Under the pieces are notes generated by a model. It made no database searches. It saw only the letters and a list, made by a program, of their open reading frames with translations, and had not been told where the DNA came from. Shown here piece after piece: positions 1 through 8,440 of a stretch of DNA of 12,701 nucleotides (positions are counted from its first letter, which is position 1; every line of letters starts with the position of its first letter). The position numbers and the translations under genes were made by a program. The DNA comes from Thoreauomyces humboldtii (Eukaryota > Chytridiomycota > Chytridiomycetes > Spizellomycetales > Powellomycetaceae): the NCBI GenBank assembly GCA_027596035.1, contig JADGJA010000674.1:1-12701 (forward strand), read 5' to 3'.

Positions 1-137
1 GGGCGGGGGGCTTGCACGTCCGTAATGGTTCCAGAGTCGTCAATGAATCGACCGCGCACACCAGGCGCACACCTTACCGTACCCGTCAAAAAAGAACTCC
101 ATGGTGTGAGATCCTCACCTCTCCGCATCTTGAACAT
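1..137 (-). CDS. Possible 5' end of a gene leaving the left edge (unrecognised)
   Basis: On the minus strand an ATG at 137-135 opens a frame that has no stop through the remaining 45 codons to the window edge. It begins MFKMRRGEDLTPWSS and reaches FIDDSGTITDVQ near the edge. A TATAAAAG box lies at 197-190, about 55 bases upstream, which is a sensible spacing for a promoter, short leader and this ATG. A second frame, from an ATG at 113 or so (MEFFFDGYG), could instead run into a GTAAGG donor, so the exact reading is open. I do not recognise the product. The gene would follow nicastrin head-to-tail on the same strand. With only 45 residues and no domain, this could also be untranslated or intron sequence. 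Confidence 0.3.
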   Translation of the reverse strand, partial: MFKMRRGEDLTPWSSFLTGTVRCAPGVRGRFIDDSGTITDVQAPR

Positions 138-189
138 TTGCAACCTTCCCCTGTCCCTCTGGACCCAGGATTAGATTCTTTCATGTCTT

Positions 190-197
190 CTTTTATA
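190..197 (-). promoter_or_regulatory. TATA-like box
   Basis: TATAAAAG on the minus strand, downstream of the nicastrin stop and upstream of the open frame starting at 137. Its position suits a core promoter for the gene leaving the left edge. The assignment rests on the motif and spacing only. Confidence 0.35.
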
Positions 198-338
198 CTG
201 CGTCACAATCGCAGGCATCTTCTGCTCCTTTTCGAGGGAGTGTTGCGGACTACAAGTGCTCGAATGGTTCTCTTATAGTTCCAAGCTACCTTGCCCACTG
301 TCCAAATGGCAAAGGGCTTTGTCTAAAATCTCAGAGCT

Positions 339-344
339 TTTATT
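339..344 (-). terminator. Candidate polyadenylation signal of the nicastrin gene
   Basis: AATAAA on the minus strand, beginning 5 bases past the TGA stop at 351-349. Such a short distance implies a very short 3' untranslated region, in keeping with the compact spacing elsewhere in the window. No transcript evidence is available. Confidence 0.4.
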
Positions 345-348
345 CGGA

Positions 349-2971
349 TCAATCAATCTTAAACCGACGATTCGACCATCTCTGAAATCCAAGAACGGCG
401 GCCACGGTCGCGATTGTTACAGCCAACCCGACGCCTAGCTGCATGCCCTGGTACGACCGTGATGCCGTCTTGAATAGCCGCATTCGAATCTCTTGATCAC
501 TGAATCTGGTTACAAGTCCCACATGGTCGGTCAGGGAGGCTTCCTACGTCGAATACACCGCATCTACTCACCCAGCATTCGCATATAAAGATCTTGTCCA
601 AGTGCCTTTTGACGGATCCACGACCTTGAAAGTTGCGGAAGAGTAGTCCATCTCCAGCCCAGTTCCATACGCCCAGTGCAGATTCGCCTGACCAAGTGTG
701 CACTGGCCGAGCAACGTTGTGCTGTTGAAACCCATGCATACGAACTGGGTAGCGCAGTCCGCATCCGAGGCACAGGTCCCGTTGTTCCGGACGGTGCTTG
801 TGATGTCGATCATCACTCGACTGACAAGGTACGAGAGGATGCTCTGGTCGATGTCGAACCCAAAGTAACTGGAAGCGGTCGTGTCCTGCAGAACGCCGAG
901 TTCGGATACTGCGGGAACGAGGCAGTGAGCAAAAGGATTCGTCCCCTTCCGTCGTGTGCCTCACTCACAGATGGGAAAGTACGTTTGCATCATGGAACAC
1001 GAGAGATTTCGCGTGAAGCAGTCCATCAACTCTGCAATCTGGGATTGCGTTAATTGAATGATTTTCGCGCCCAGTTGAGACACCAGTGACACGTACCACG
1101 CCGCAGTCCACATTTACCGACGCAGGGATCGAGGCTGCGTTGCCTCCGGCCTGCACATAGATCGCTCGAGCAGTAGCGTTCGCAATAGCGCACATATTGA
1201 CGATTGTAGACGAGTCCCAGGTCGACTCATCATCGAATTCTGAGCTATAGTACTGGTTGGAATAGGCAGTGGAATAGTCGCTAATCACTACGGCAGGAAT
1301 GTTCCGTTTTTGCAAGAACGCCATCGCGCTCGAGGGCGGGAGTCTTGGATTATCCCCCGAAGTGAAAGCTGGTTGTATCGGAATCGTCCTAGGGACGCTG
1401 CCGTTGACGCTCGGCGCCGTGACACTTGCGGAAAACAGCGATGTCAAGGCAGATGTGCCCGCGTTCACATTGTCTACGTGTAAGAAGTACGATGGACTGG
1501 ATTCGCCGATTCCTCCGACGGTATCGAACTCGAAGATGGAGTCGATAAGATTGAGGTCTATGGACTGAAAGTTCATGTTATAGTTGCAAGGTTTGGAACA
1601 ACCCGCAATGCTCGTGGGGCAGGCCGATGTCGGTGCCTTCCGCTCAAGGCAAAGAGTCATTTCAGTAAGGTCCTGCACAAATCTCTGAGACCCGGCGAAG
1701 GCCCACGTCTCTGCGTCGAAGAATGTAAAAAGGATATCCTTGGGTAAGGATTCTACTACGCCGGTCAGCGCGGTGGCAGTTGCAAGGGCAGTAACCAGCG
1801 CGGTTTTTGGAGAATTTGCGCCGAGTGCGTATTTTGGCGCGACAGGCACCGCCCCTTGATCGACGATGAAGCCTCGGCTATCGAGTTTGGCAGAAACAAC
1901 AACGATAGGTTTCGCCGGTTTCTGGCCCTCCTTATAGTTCGTTGAAAAGGTTGACCATACGCTCAAAGCGCCCACAGGGCTGCAATCGCCTGAGTGGCAA
2001 GTGAGAAGGCTATAGTCATACCCAGTCCTAGCGAGCCTGCGGAGCCTACCTCGACGAAGGCATGTCTCTGAATCCACGGCAGCATACATGAATGCGTCGA
2101 ATTCCACAGCGTACTGCGGATAGGTAGAGTAGCTTCCTTTAGCGTTCGCTTCGACAGCCTATCGAGCCGATGGGATCACGCTTAGATGGTGGAAGCGTCC
2201 CGCATCCTCTCGTTGCTACGCACGCACTTCCTGCAATGGCAGCACGCTCTGCTGATGTGCCGCGTCATCAGTGACAGCGAATATGGGGAAGTCGTAACTG
2301 TCCAAAAAGAGCGAGTTGCCCTAGGGAGATTGGTTGGACTTCTAACTCAAATGCGATTCCATCGTTCCGTGCTCACATTTGGGTTCCAGACATGCCACGT
2401 GCTTTCGCTTTGATTCCCATATAGACCGTACTGACAGTTGGGACAGATTGAATCTGGGGACCATGATGTTGGACGCGTAAAGCCGAAGCCGGACTTGATA
2501 AGTATGAGACCAGCTACCTTCCCTGACCCTCGCAAGGTATTGACATTGTTCCTACGGAGAGCTGAATCAGCAACGCCGTGAGGAGTATCGAGCTTTTTGT
2601 AAGAACTGAAACCACTCACTGCGAAAAGAGCGCATATGGCAAGAGGAGCGCAAATTGACCGCTGGAGCCGCGATTGACAAATTCCGCTATGTCCGCTTGC
2701 TGACTGATGAGATAGAGGATTCCAGTTGTGGAAGGTTGCGCTATAGTACGATGCAAAATCAGTGTTCGTTCCTGCCTTGAAGGAATAACGTGGGCTCGGA
2801 GGTAAACGCACTTTGGCAACCCGTTGAGCCGCCGGACCACAGGTAACGTACGCACGCGGTGGTAGGAATGCCTTGGAACATGAATGATTCCAGGTAGGTG
2901 GACTGTGCCAGCGTCCATCCCGCCCGTCCAACGAGCAATAGCGTGAGGATCCATGTCCACCTGAGCGCCAT
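349..2971 (-). CDS. Nicastrin, gamma-secretase subunit (nine exons, 702 aa)
   Basis: Nicastrin is the large glycosylated ectodomain subunit of gamma-secretase. It gates substrate access to presenilin in the secretory and endosomal membranes. I assembled exons 2971-2812, 2740-2620, 2551-2377, 2320-2228, 2158-2050, 1989-1097, 1038-969, 908-572 and 499-349. These sum to 2109 bases with no frame break, close to the animal protein (about 709 aa). Visible features are a signal peptide (residues 1-22), the N-terminal cysteine pair CVR...GCQ (C40, C52), GLYGNQ, and YDFPIFAVTDD (161-171). Further on are KLDSR (254-258), the entry segment DAETWAFAGS (311-320), LPPSS followed by FLQKRNIPAVVISDY, and several N-x-S/T sites. 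A single membrane helix lies at about 672-691, before a short basic tail. In the DYIGS-type segment the glutamate is present (E313) and the tyrosine is replaced by F317. Donors include GTGCGT twice. The fifth exon's intron (2049-1990) is 60 bases, in frame and stop-free. Family assignment is strong; individual splice sites are inferred from homology and frame. Confidence 0.9.
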
Positions 2972-3145
2972 TGTCCTTCTCCTCTCCTTTTCTATGAAGG
3001 AGTTCAACTTGACTTTGCCGGAACAAGGTGCAACGGCGACAAAGGGCCCTGACCGACGTCCAGCCGTCTGGACATGCCAGCCCCCCTTTGCCGTCATGGT
3101 TTTCTCATCTCGCATTCTTTTCTGCTTCAATTCCTCAATCGAAAC
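2972..3145. promoter_or_regulatory. Bidirectional promoter region between nicastrin and HPRT
   Basis: The two start codons (2971 minus, 3146 plus) face away from each other across 174 bases, so both promoters and leaders must fit here or overlap the coding regions. I see no TATA box. The segment contains a purine-rich run on the minus strand just before the nicastrin ATG and a pyrimidine-rich run just before the HPRT ATG. Shared regulation is possible but not shown. Confidence 0.5.
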
Positions 3146-3941
3146 ATGTCGAAGCCCAACTGGATCGAAATCAAGGAAACGGACGGCTACGCTCTGGAGC
3201 ACTTTGTCCTGCCAACTCACTATGACAAGGCACTGGAGAGCGTGCTAATTCCATATGGACTCATCAAGGATAGGATCGCAAAACTCGCTGCTGACATTGC
3301 CCTGTCGTGCGAGAACCCCGTCGTCGCTTGCTGCGTGCTCAAGGGTGCACACGGCTTCTTCGCCCACCTCATGGACGACCTGAAAAAGCAAAAGAACAGC
3401 AAGGGTGAAAGCATTCCTCTCAGCTTCGAGTTTATAAAGGTCAAGTCGTATGAGAACGAAAACAGCACCGGGGACGTCAAGATATCCTTATCCGAGGAGG
3501 ACATGGCTTCCTTCCAGGGCAAGGATCTCCTCATCGTCGAGGACATTGTGGTACGCCCAGACTTTTCGCTGCTCCGCTACTGTCCGCCCTCCTCGAGGTT
3601 CCCGCTTGCTCATATACTGCTTTTCCCTTGACAGGACACCGGGGCAACAATGGTAGCTTTGAAGGCGAGGCTCGAAAAGTACTCGCCCGCCAGCATCAGA
3701 GTGGTCTCCCTTCTGCTCAAGGACACCCCGCGCAGTAACAACTATGTACCTGACCATGTCGGCTTCCGGATATCTGATCAGTTCGTCGTTGGGTATGTTA
3801 GTCTTGCTACTGTTGGTCTTGCCTTAATTTACCCATCTCATGCAAACTTCCAGATACTGCCTGGATTACAACGAGAAGTTCCGGGATCTCGACCACATCT
3901 GCATCATTTCGGAGTTCGGAAAAAAGGCATATGCGGAATAG
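3146..3941 (+). CDS. Hypoxanthine-guanine phosphoribosyltransferase (three exons, 216 aa)
   Basis: HPRT salvages hypoxanthine and guanine to IMP and GMP with PRPP, in the cytosol. Exons 3146-3550, 3635-3792 and 3854-3941 give 216 residues, the usual length of the family. Introns are 84 and 61 bases. The order of motifs is as in animal [12 protein letters not shown] (65-72), the flexible-loop Ser-Tyr in [11 protein letters not shown] (100-110) and the PRPP-binding motif VEDIVDTGAT (131-140). [19 protein letters not shown] and the C-terminal [17 protein letters not shown] block follow. The first intron falls exactly inside the PRPP motif, between V135 and D136. The start at 3146 matches the family N terminus; an in-frame ATG at 3074 would add 24 residues with no family counterpart. 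Its stop is 38 bases from the stop of the convergent phosphatase, so its 3' untranslated region probably runs into that gene. I am sure of the family. Confidence 0.93.
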
Positions 3942-3979
3942 AGGAGAGATGCATCATAGGCCAAATAGCATGGACGGTC

Positions 3980-5480
3980 CTACAAGTCTCCCCCGTGAGG
4001 GTCGGCAGGCGCCGCTTCGTCAGCATCTCTAGAAAGAGCGACGCAAGCGGCTGCAAGATCCTGTGGCGTTCGTTCGTCGATATAGGCAAACCAACGGTCT
4101 GCAGGGCAGTCCTCCATGTTGCACCACGGCACCTGAACTCCACCCGCCTGGCCGGCGAGTCGTCCATTGTACATGAGACGTACTACTTCGCCAGCGGGCG
4201 TACTCCAATACTCGAGTACGAGATTCGCACGCAGCGGTGGCCACAGAACATCCCTAGCGCCTAGAAATCCCAGAATGGCGGCCACTGTGCTATCGTGTGC
4301 CGAGTAAACCTGGAACTTTGGGCCAAAAGATCTGGCTCGATCCGCGAGTTCTCCCATTAGTGGTCCCACGTACAGGTGAGAGTATTCCAAGGAGAAGTCA
4401 CGATACATCCACGAGTACTGCCATGAAACAATCAGGAGATAAAAGTGAATCAAAACATTAAAGCTCTCACCCACATCGAATTGGCGAGCAGCCACCGCGG
4501 CAATTGCCTGTGCCTGCGTCAAGCACTGTCCATTTGCGTTGCAGGGCAACGGCTTATCGTTGCACACCCGAGGGGGCACATAGCCGGAAAGCGCGTCCCA
4601 GCCAACAACCTTTGCGTTGAAATCGTTCTTGCTTTTCGTTCCCAGCAGCTCCTCCACAGTTCGCTGCAGATCTGGTGCGATCCGTTCGATTGCTTCCTTG
4701 TAGATTGGGCTCTGGTACATTGCTTGACGCAATTGCCGGAAGCGGGGGCAGTAAGCCAAGGCCGAGCGTGCTTTGAGAGTGTCAGCTTCAAGCGGATAGA
4801 CGATGAGGTCGTGAACGAAATCTTTCGGGACCGTATCCACCGGGTACAGTCCTGAAAGAAGCGCCATGGCGCTTTGCTTGGTCCTCCAGGAATCGGTGGC
4901 ACGCGCGTAGACGGGAGTGTCCCCTTGTCCCAAGGAGTCAGGTAGAAATCCAAGCATGTCGACGTAGAGCTCTCGCAGGGCAGTTCCGAGCAAAGACAGC
5001 TGTGATATACCCTTGGCGGTGAGTTGACCTAGTAGGCAATTGGTGGAGGGCATCCCAGAGCCAGTCCACCCCTTTGCTCCACGTTCGGCGCCCGTTTCGA
5101 TGACCTGGCGGAATTCCCAGGTAGGCTTTGATCGATGGATGATGTGGACACGTTCCTCTGTTCCCGAGCAATCCCATACGCCGTCATCGTTGGGTAGATG
5201 TTCCGTTGGAGTGCGATCTCCGTGCCTCGTGATGACTTGCACGACGCGTAGCACCCCGTTGGGCTAAGAAGATGGGTGAGGAGACGGGACGTCAGGTAAG
5301 GAATCTGTTGTGGTTATCGGCTCGTACCAAGCTCTCGTAGGCGTTTGCATTGGGGATGCGCGCCTCGCAAAGGTCATAACCTGGGTCACTTCCGTCGGGA
5401 GCATGAATGGAAGCTCCAAGCGCAAGCCATACACGGTCTGCCGCAAGGAGACTTGCAATTAGGATCTTGAGGATGACCAT
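3980..5480 (-). CDS. Secreted histidine acid phosphatase, PXYLP1-like (three exons, 459 aa)
   Basis: This is a branch-2 histidine phosphatase, which hydrolyses phosphomonoesters through a phosphohistidine. Exons are 5480-5328, 5263-4475 and 4417-3980. The first encodes a hydrophobic signal peptide (MVILKILIASLLAADRVWLALG). The second opens with the catalytic RHGDRTP (64-70, nucleophile H65). The third carries the proton-donor motif SAHDST (H355, D356), followed by LRANLVLEYW and VRLMYNG. The run from the HD motif through the C-terminal cysteine region resembles 2-phosphoxylose phosphatase more than prostatic-type enzymes, but the natural substrate cannot be read from sequence. Conserved-looking cysteines in the C-terminal third suggest a disulfide-bonded lumenal or secreted protein. 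The 57-base second intron (4474-4418, GTGGGT...GGCAG) is in frame and lacks stops; if retained it inserts a hydrophobic stretch. Intron 1 is 64 bases. Confidence 0.85.
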
Positions 5481-5701
5481 CGAGGTCCAAGATGACTTTG
5501 GCGGACGCGTTCAGAAGCCGACGCACGCCGACGGCTGTGGGAAATTGTCACGAGGGAACGCGGTCAGTCACCCACACCCTCACAACAGTGGCTTGTCGTG
5601 GCCCCTTCTGCGAGTCGTCCACCAAGATACAGTACAACAGCCCTTCTGCAAAGACCCATTTCAAGGAAACCCATCCACCAACCGGCAAGAAGTTGTCAAG
5701 A
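5481..5701. promoter_or_regulatory. Divergent promoter region between the phosphatase and SCP2 genes
   Basis: The start codons at 5480 (minus) and 5702 (plus) are 221 bases apart and point outward. I see no TATA box. On the plus strand this stretch is also open in frame with SCP2 from an ATG at 5492, which would add 70 residues. I take it as untranslated because the domain fits the later start. Confidence 0.45.
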
Positions 5702-6306
5702 ATGGGCGAACTAAAGGACAAGCTGGCCGAATTCCTACCCCACCGCCCCGCCAAACCCACAAACGCCCAAATACTCTTCCCGGAGCTCCAGCGGGAGTTG
5801 AACGCCGAACCAGGACTCGCAAAGAACCTTCAAGGACTCTTCATCGTCACCGTCCTGCAGAAGGGCGTCAAGGGGGATGAGTGGTGAGTAGGGTCTCTTC
5901 GGCAAGGGAAAGAGGAGACCTGTTGTACAGGAAGGCGATCAAAATTACTGACAGGCTTTCTCTTCGACGTCGCAGGTACCTGCTCTTCAAAGGTCTCGGC
6001 TCCCCTCCAGTGATCTCGCAAACCCGCCCCACGCTCCCGCCTCCATCAGCGTCTTCGAAAAAGCACGCCGGTGGCTTCCCTCTTCCCGTGGTCCTCATCG
6101 AGATCGAGGATCACGACATCTTGAACTTCATCACCGGTGGCCTGCCCGCCCTCAAGGCTTACACCAGTCAGCGCGTCAAGATCATCGGAGACCTGCTGCT
6201 GGCTCAGCAGCTCGAGGACGTCTTTGCGAAGGCCGGAGGAGCCGAGAAGGTTGCCGGCTTCCTCAAGAACGCGAAGGCCAAGGGAGGCAAGACGTCCAAA
6301 CTCTGA
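5702..6306 (+). CDS. SCP2 sterol-carrier domain protein with peroxisomal signal (two exons, 170 aa)
   Basis: Exons 5702-5883 and 5976-6306 join through a 92-base intron with a GTGAGT donor, a CTGAC branch-like sequence and a CGCAG acceptor. The 170-residue product is essentially one SCP2 domain, a hydrophobic pocket that binds sterols, fatty acids or acyl-CoA. Landmarks are LQGLFIVTVLQKG and WYLLFKG, then a Pro/Ser-rich loop (about residues 70-90). The signature strand-helix LIEIEDHDILNFITGG and KIIGDLLLAQQLEDVF follow. The last three residues are SKL, the canonical PTS1, so the protein should enter peroxisomes, where SCP2 domains assist beta-oxidation and lipid handling. It is a stand-alone SCP2 without thiolase or dehydrogenase fusion. 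The start at 5702 has an A three bases upstream and agrees with the domain start. Confidence 0.88.
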
Positions 6307-6331
6307 GGAGCCACAACGGATCGCGATCGTG

Positions 6332-6337
6332 AATAAA
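6332..6337 (+). terminator. Candidate polyadenylation signal of the SCP2 gene
   Basis: AATAAA 25 bases past the TGA stop at 6304-6306, in the 93-base gap before the convergent desaturase stop. The position is normal for a compact 3' untranslated region. Confidence 0.5.
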
Positions 6338-6399
6338 TACTTTGACGTGCATTTGGAGCAACAGCGCAAGTGTACAGGGGAATGAACAGAGTGTCCGAA

Positions 6400-7869
6400 C
6401 TATATCAAGTGATCCTTCTCGACCGCCGCTGCGGCCATCCTTCGCTCCACGACCATCTTGCGCCCCTTCTTGTGGTCCTCATAATCACGCCCCACCCGCG
6501 ACTGTGGTCCCACATCCCGCTGGAAAACGAACTTGCCAAGCACCATCACCCAGGACGTGTGATACGCGAGGGTGTTGTAGAATTCGGGTGCGATTGAACG
6601 AATGGCCGGTAGCTTGCTCCATGCAACCTTGTGGGGAGACGAACGATGTGAGCAAAAACGGTGATTGGGAAGAGAGACTGAAACGAACGTTACCTTGGTA
6701 AAGTCATGGTGCTCGTTGTGGTACCCGATGTTCAGGAACAAGTAGTTCAAGCACCCGTAGTACGAGTACGTTTCCTGCCCATCGTCAAAGGTAAAGTGTT
6801 CCTGAATGAAGTGGGCAGCGGCGGGATGGACACCGTATCCAAGCCACAGCGAAAGGAACAGGTACAGGAAACCCCTCCACCCGCAGTATTTGACCACAAT
6901 CGCATCGGCGAGGACCGTGAAGATGATGTTGTAGATCTCCCACCGCGAAGGCTGCTTCTTTTGTGCTGCACCGCGCACAACGTACATGAGCGGGTAGAAG
7001 AAGAGGAAGGTGAACTTGGCAAGAGGGTTGCTTTTGATTAACCGCACTTCCCAATCCAGGGGCAGGTCGGGATCACGTCCGATCACGCCTTGGTACGCAT
7101 GGTGCTCTAAGTGGTAACGGCGGAAACTGAGAAAAGAATGGATTGATGGCTGTGAGAACCAGACAATGCGATAGAAGCAGCGTTCCCTAAGAAGACCCTC
7201 GCTCCTGCTCTGCTTCTTTCTGACTGCTCCGGTCCCAGATCTCAAAACTCACGATGAAAAGATGGGCACAGGAATCCCGATGTTGGCGACCAATCCAACG
7301 AATCGGTTCATGGCCAAGGACTCTCCGCAGAGGTTGTGAGTAGCCTCGTGGATCAGGACTCCGAAGACCTGGGTGAGAGAAGCCCCGACGACGTAAACCG
7401 AAACAAGCAGTTGCCACGTCGACTCCGTGTTGACCTTGCCGAAGTAGTAGGCGAGAGCGATCTGGCACGATGCGGCGAGCACCGCGACGTACTTTGTCAA
7501 GGGTTCGTAGCCGTACAGCTTGACGATTTCAGGATGCTGCTCCAAGATGGCATGCTTTCGCTTGATGTGAGGCTCGTCGAGATCGTCCTTGGCGATATCG
7601 TCGTGGACGTTTGGAATGGATCGCTTCCAGTCGCCGAGGTATATCGGATGTCGACGGTCTGGGTGGTCGCCCAGGGCAGCGTGGGCGGCTGAGGAGATGG
7701 AGGACGTGTTGAGCTGCTTTAGGGAGATGGAGTTGGAATGTGCCGACGGAAGCCCGGCGTTGAGAGAAACCTCTCGCGAACTTCGTAGGCCGGCTGATGT
7801 TGGGTAAACGGTCGTAGTGGCGGTGGTGGCTGTAGAGGTGTCCACTGGGGCGGGCGCTGATCCCATCAT
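6400..7869 (-). CDS. Sphingolipid delta-4 desaturase (three exons, 425 aa)
   Basis: The enzyme puts the 4,5-trans double bond into dihydroceramide, using cytochrome b5 electrons, in the endoplasmic reticulum membrane. Exons 7869-7253, 7126-6694 and 6627-6400 join with introns of 126 and 66 bases. All three di-iron histidine boxes are present: HEATH (174-178), HLEHH (211-215) and HNEHH (342-346). A family-typical HPIxxHFIxEH-like block (VHPAAAHFIQEH) and ETYSYYG precede box 3. The N-terminal Lipid_DES-type region is seen in DEPHIKRKHAILEQHPEIVKL. Hydrophobic segments lie before box 1 and between boxes 2 and 3. Residues 1-70 are Ser/Thr-rich and probably disordered. I chose ATG 7869, where two ATGs are adjacent. 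An in-frame ATG at 8034 would add 55 basic residues and cannot be excluded. The basic tail has no clear KKxx retrieval signal. Delta-4 function is inferred from family resemblance. Confidence 0.9.
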
Positions 7870-8260
7870 CCTGACCGACTTTCTGCAGCGTCGAATCTGC
7901 TCAAAGCACCTGAATAGCCTAAGACGACCGTTCGGTGAACCTTTGCTAAGAAGGTCGAGGGAGGGTATTGGACGGGGAATGTGCTCCTTCCAGAGAAAGC
8001 GGAACAACCACACACCGTAGTAACGTGGTACCATGATATCTACTGCAGCGCGTTAGGGTCAGGGTCGCTAACTGCAACCAAGACGCTTTTGCACAACAGA
8101 GTCGAACAGACCCCACAACCCACAACTTGCGAATACTGCATCAAAAACACTGTGGGTTCAGATCCAACGCCTCCTTGAGGCTTCTTACAGCTTGGTACTC
8201 CATTGGCGACAGCGATGGGGACGTTGAACGACGAATCGAAGATTTGTATGTATTATGGAG

Positions 8261-8310
8261 CATACGGCTCGGAATTTGCCTCGGAATTTAGCCACTCGAC
8301 AAGCCGTACG
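8261..8310. repeat. Small imperfect inverted repeat enclosing a 12-bp tandem duplication
   Basis: CATACGGCTC at 8261-8270 is matched in reverse by AAGCCGTACG at 8301-8310 (8 of 10). Between them CTCGGAATTT is duplicated in tandem with a 12-base period (8268-8291). The unit is short and could be chance, but it sits in the same repeat-rich block as the larger foldback. Confidence 0.35.
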
Positions 8311-8347
8311 AACAGCGTTCATATCGGCGGAATTGAATCTGCAATCA

Positions 8348-8390
8348 ATGCAGGACTGAGCCAGCTGGCGGTTGAGCTACTATCAACTTG
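8348..8390 (+). repeat. Extra upstream copy of the foldback core sequence
   Basis: This stretch repeats 8545-8587 in direct orientation with about 4 differences in 43 bases, offset 197. Its inner part also matches the complement of 8511-8539, including one position (G8374) where it fits that arm better than the 8545-8587 copy does. It contains the palindrome GCCAGCTGGC. It therefore forms the third copy of a core found once inverted and once direct in the foldback. Confidence 0.75.
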
Positions 8391-8440
8391 AGACACGTAA
8401 ATCACGTAGCGATGTTTGGCGAATTCGTACTCACCGAATA

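Noticed and set aside
676..1053. Plus-strand frame of 125 codons opposite nicastrin
   Set aside because: It is antisense to nicastrin exons 7 and 8 and the intron between them, whose frame and homology are convincing.
7870..8034. Desaturase start at the upstream in-frame ATG (8034)
   Set aside because: It adds 55 residues with no family counterpart; the tandem ATG at 7869/7866 is simpler, although the longer form cannot be excluded without transcripts.
8148..8172. GGTTCAGATCC resembling a tRNA B box
   Set aside because: No flanking 5-bp T stem, no A box at the right distance and no acceptor stem could be paired.
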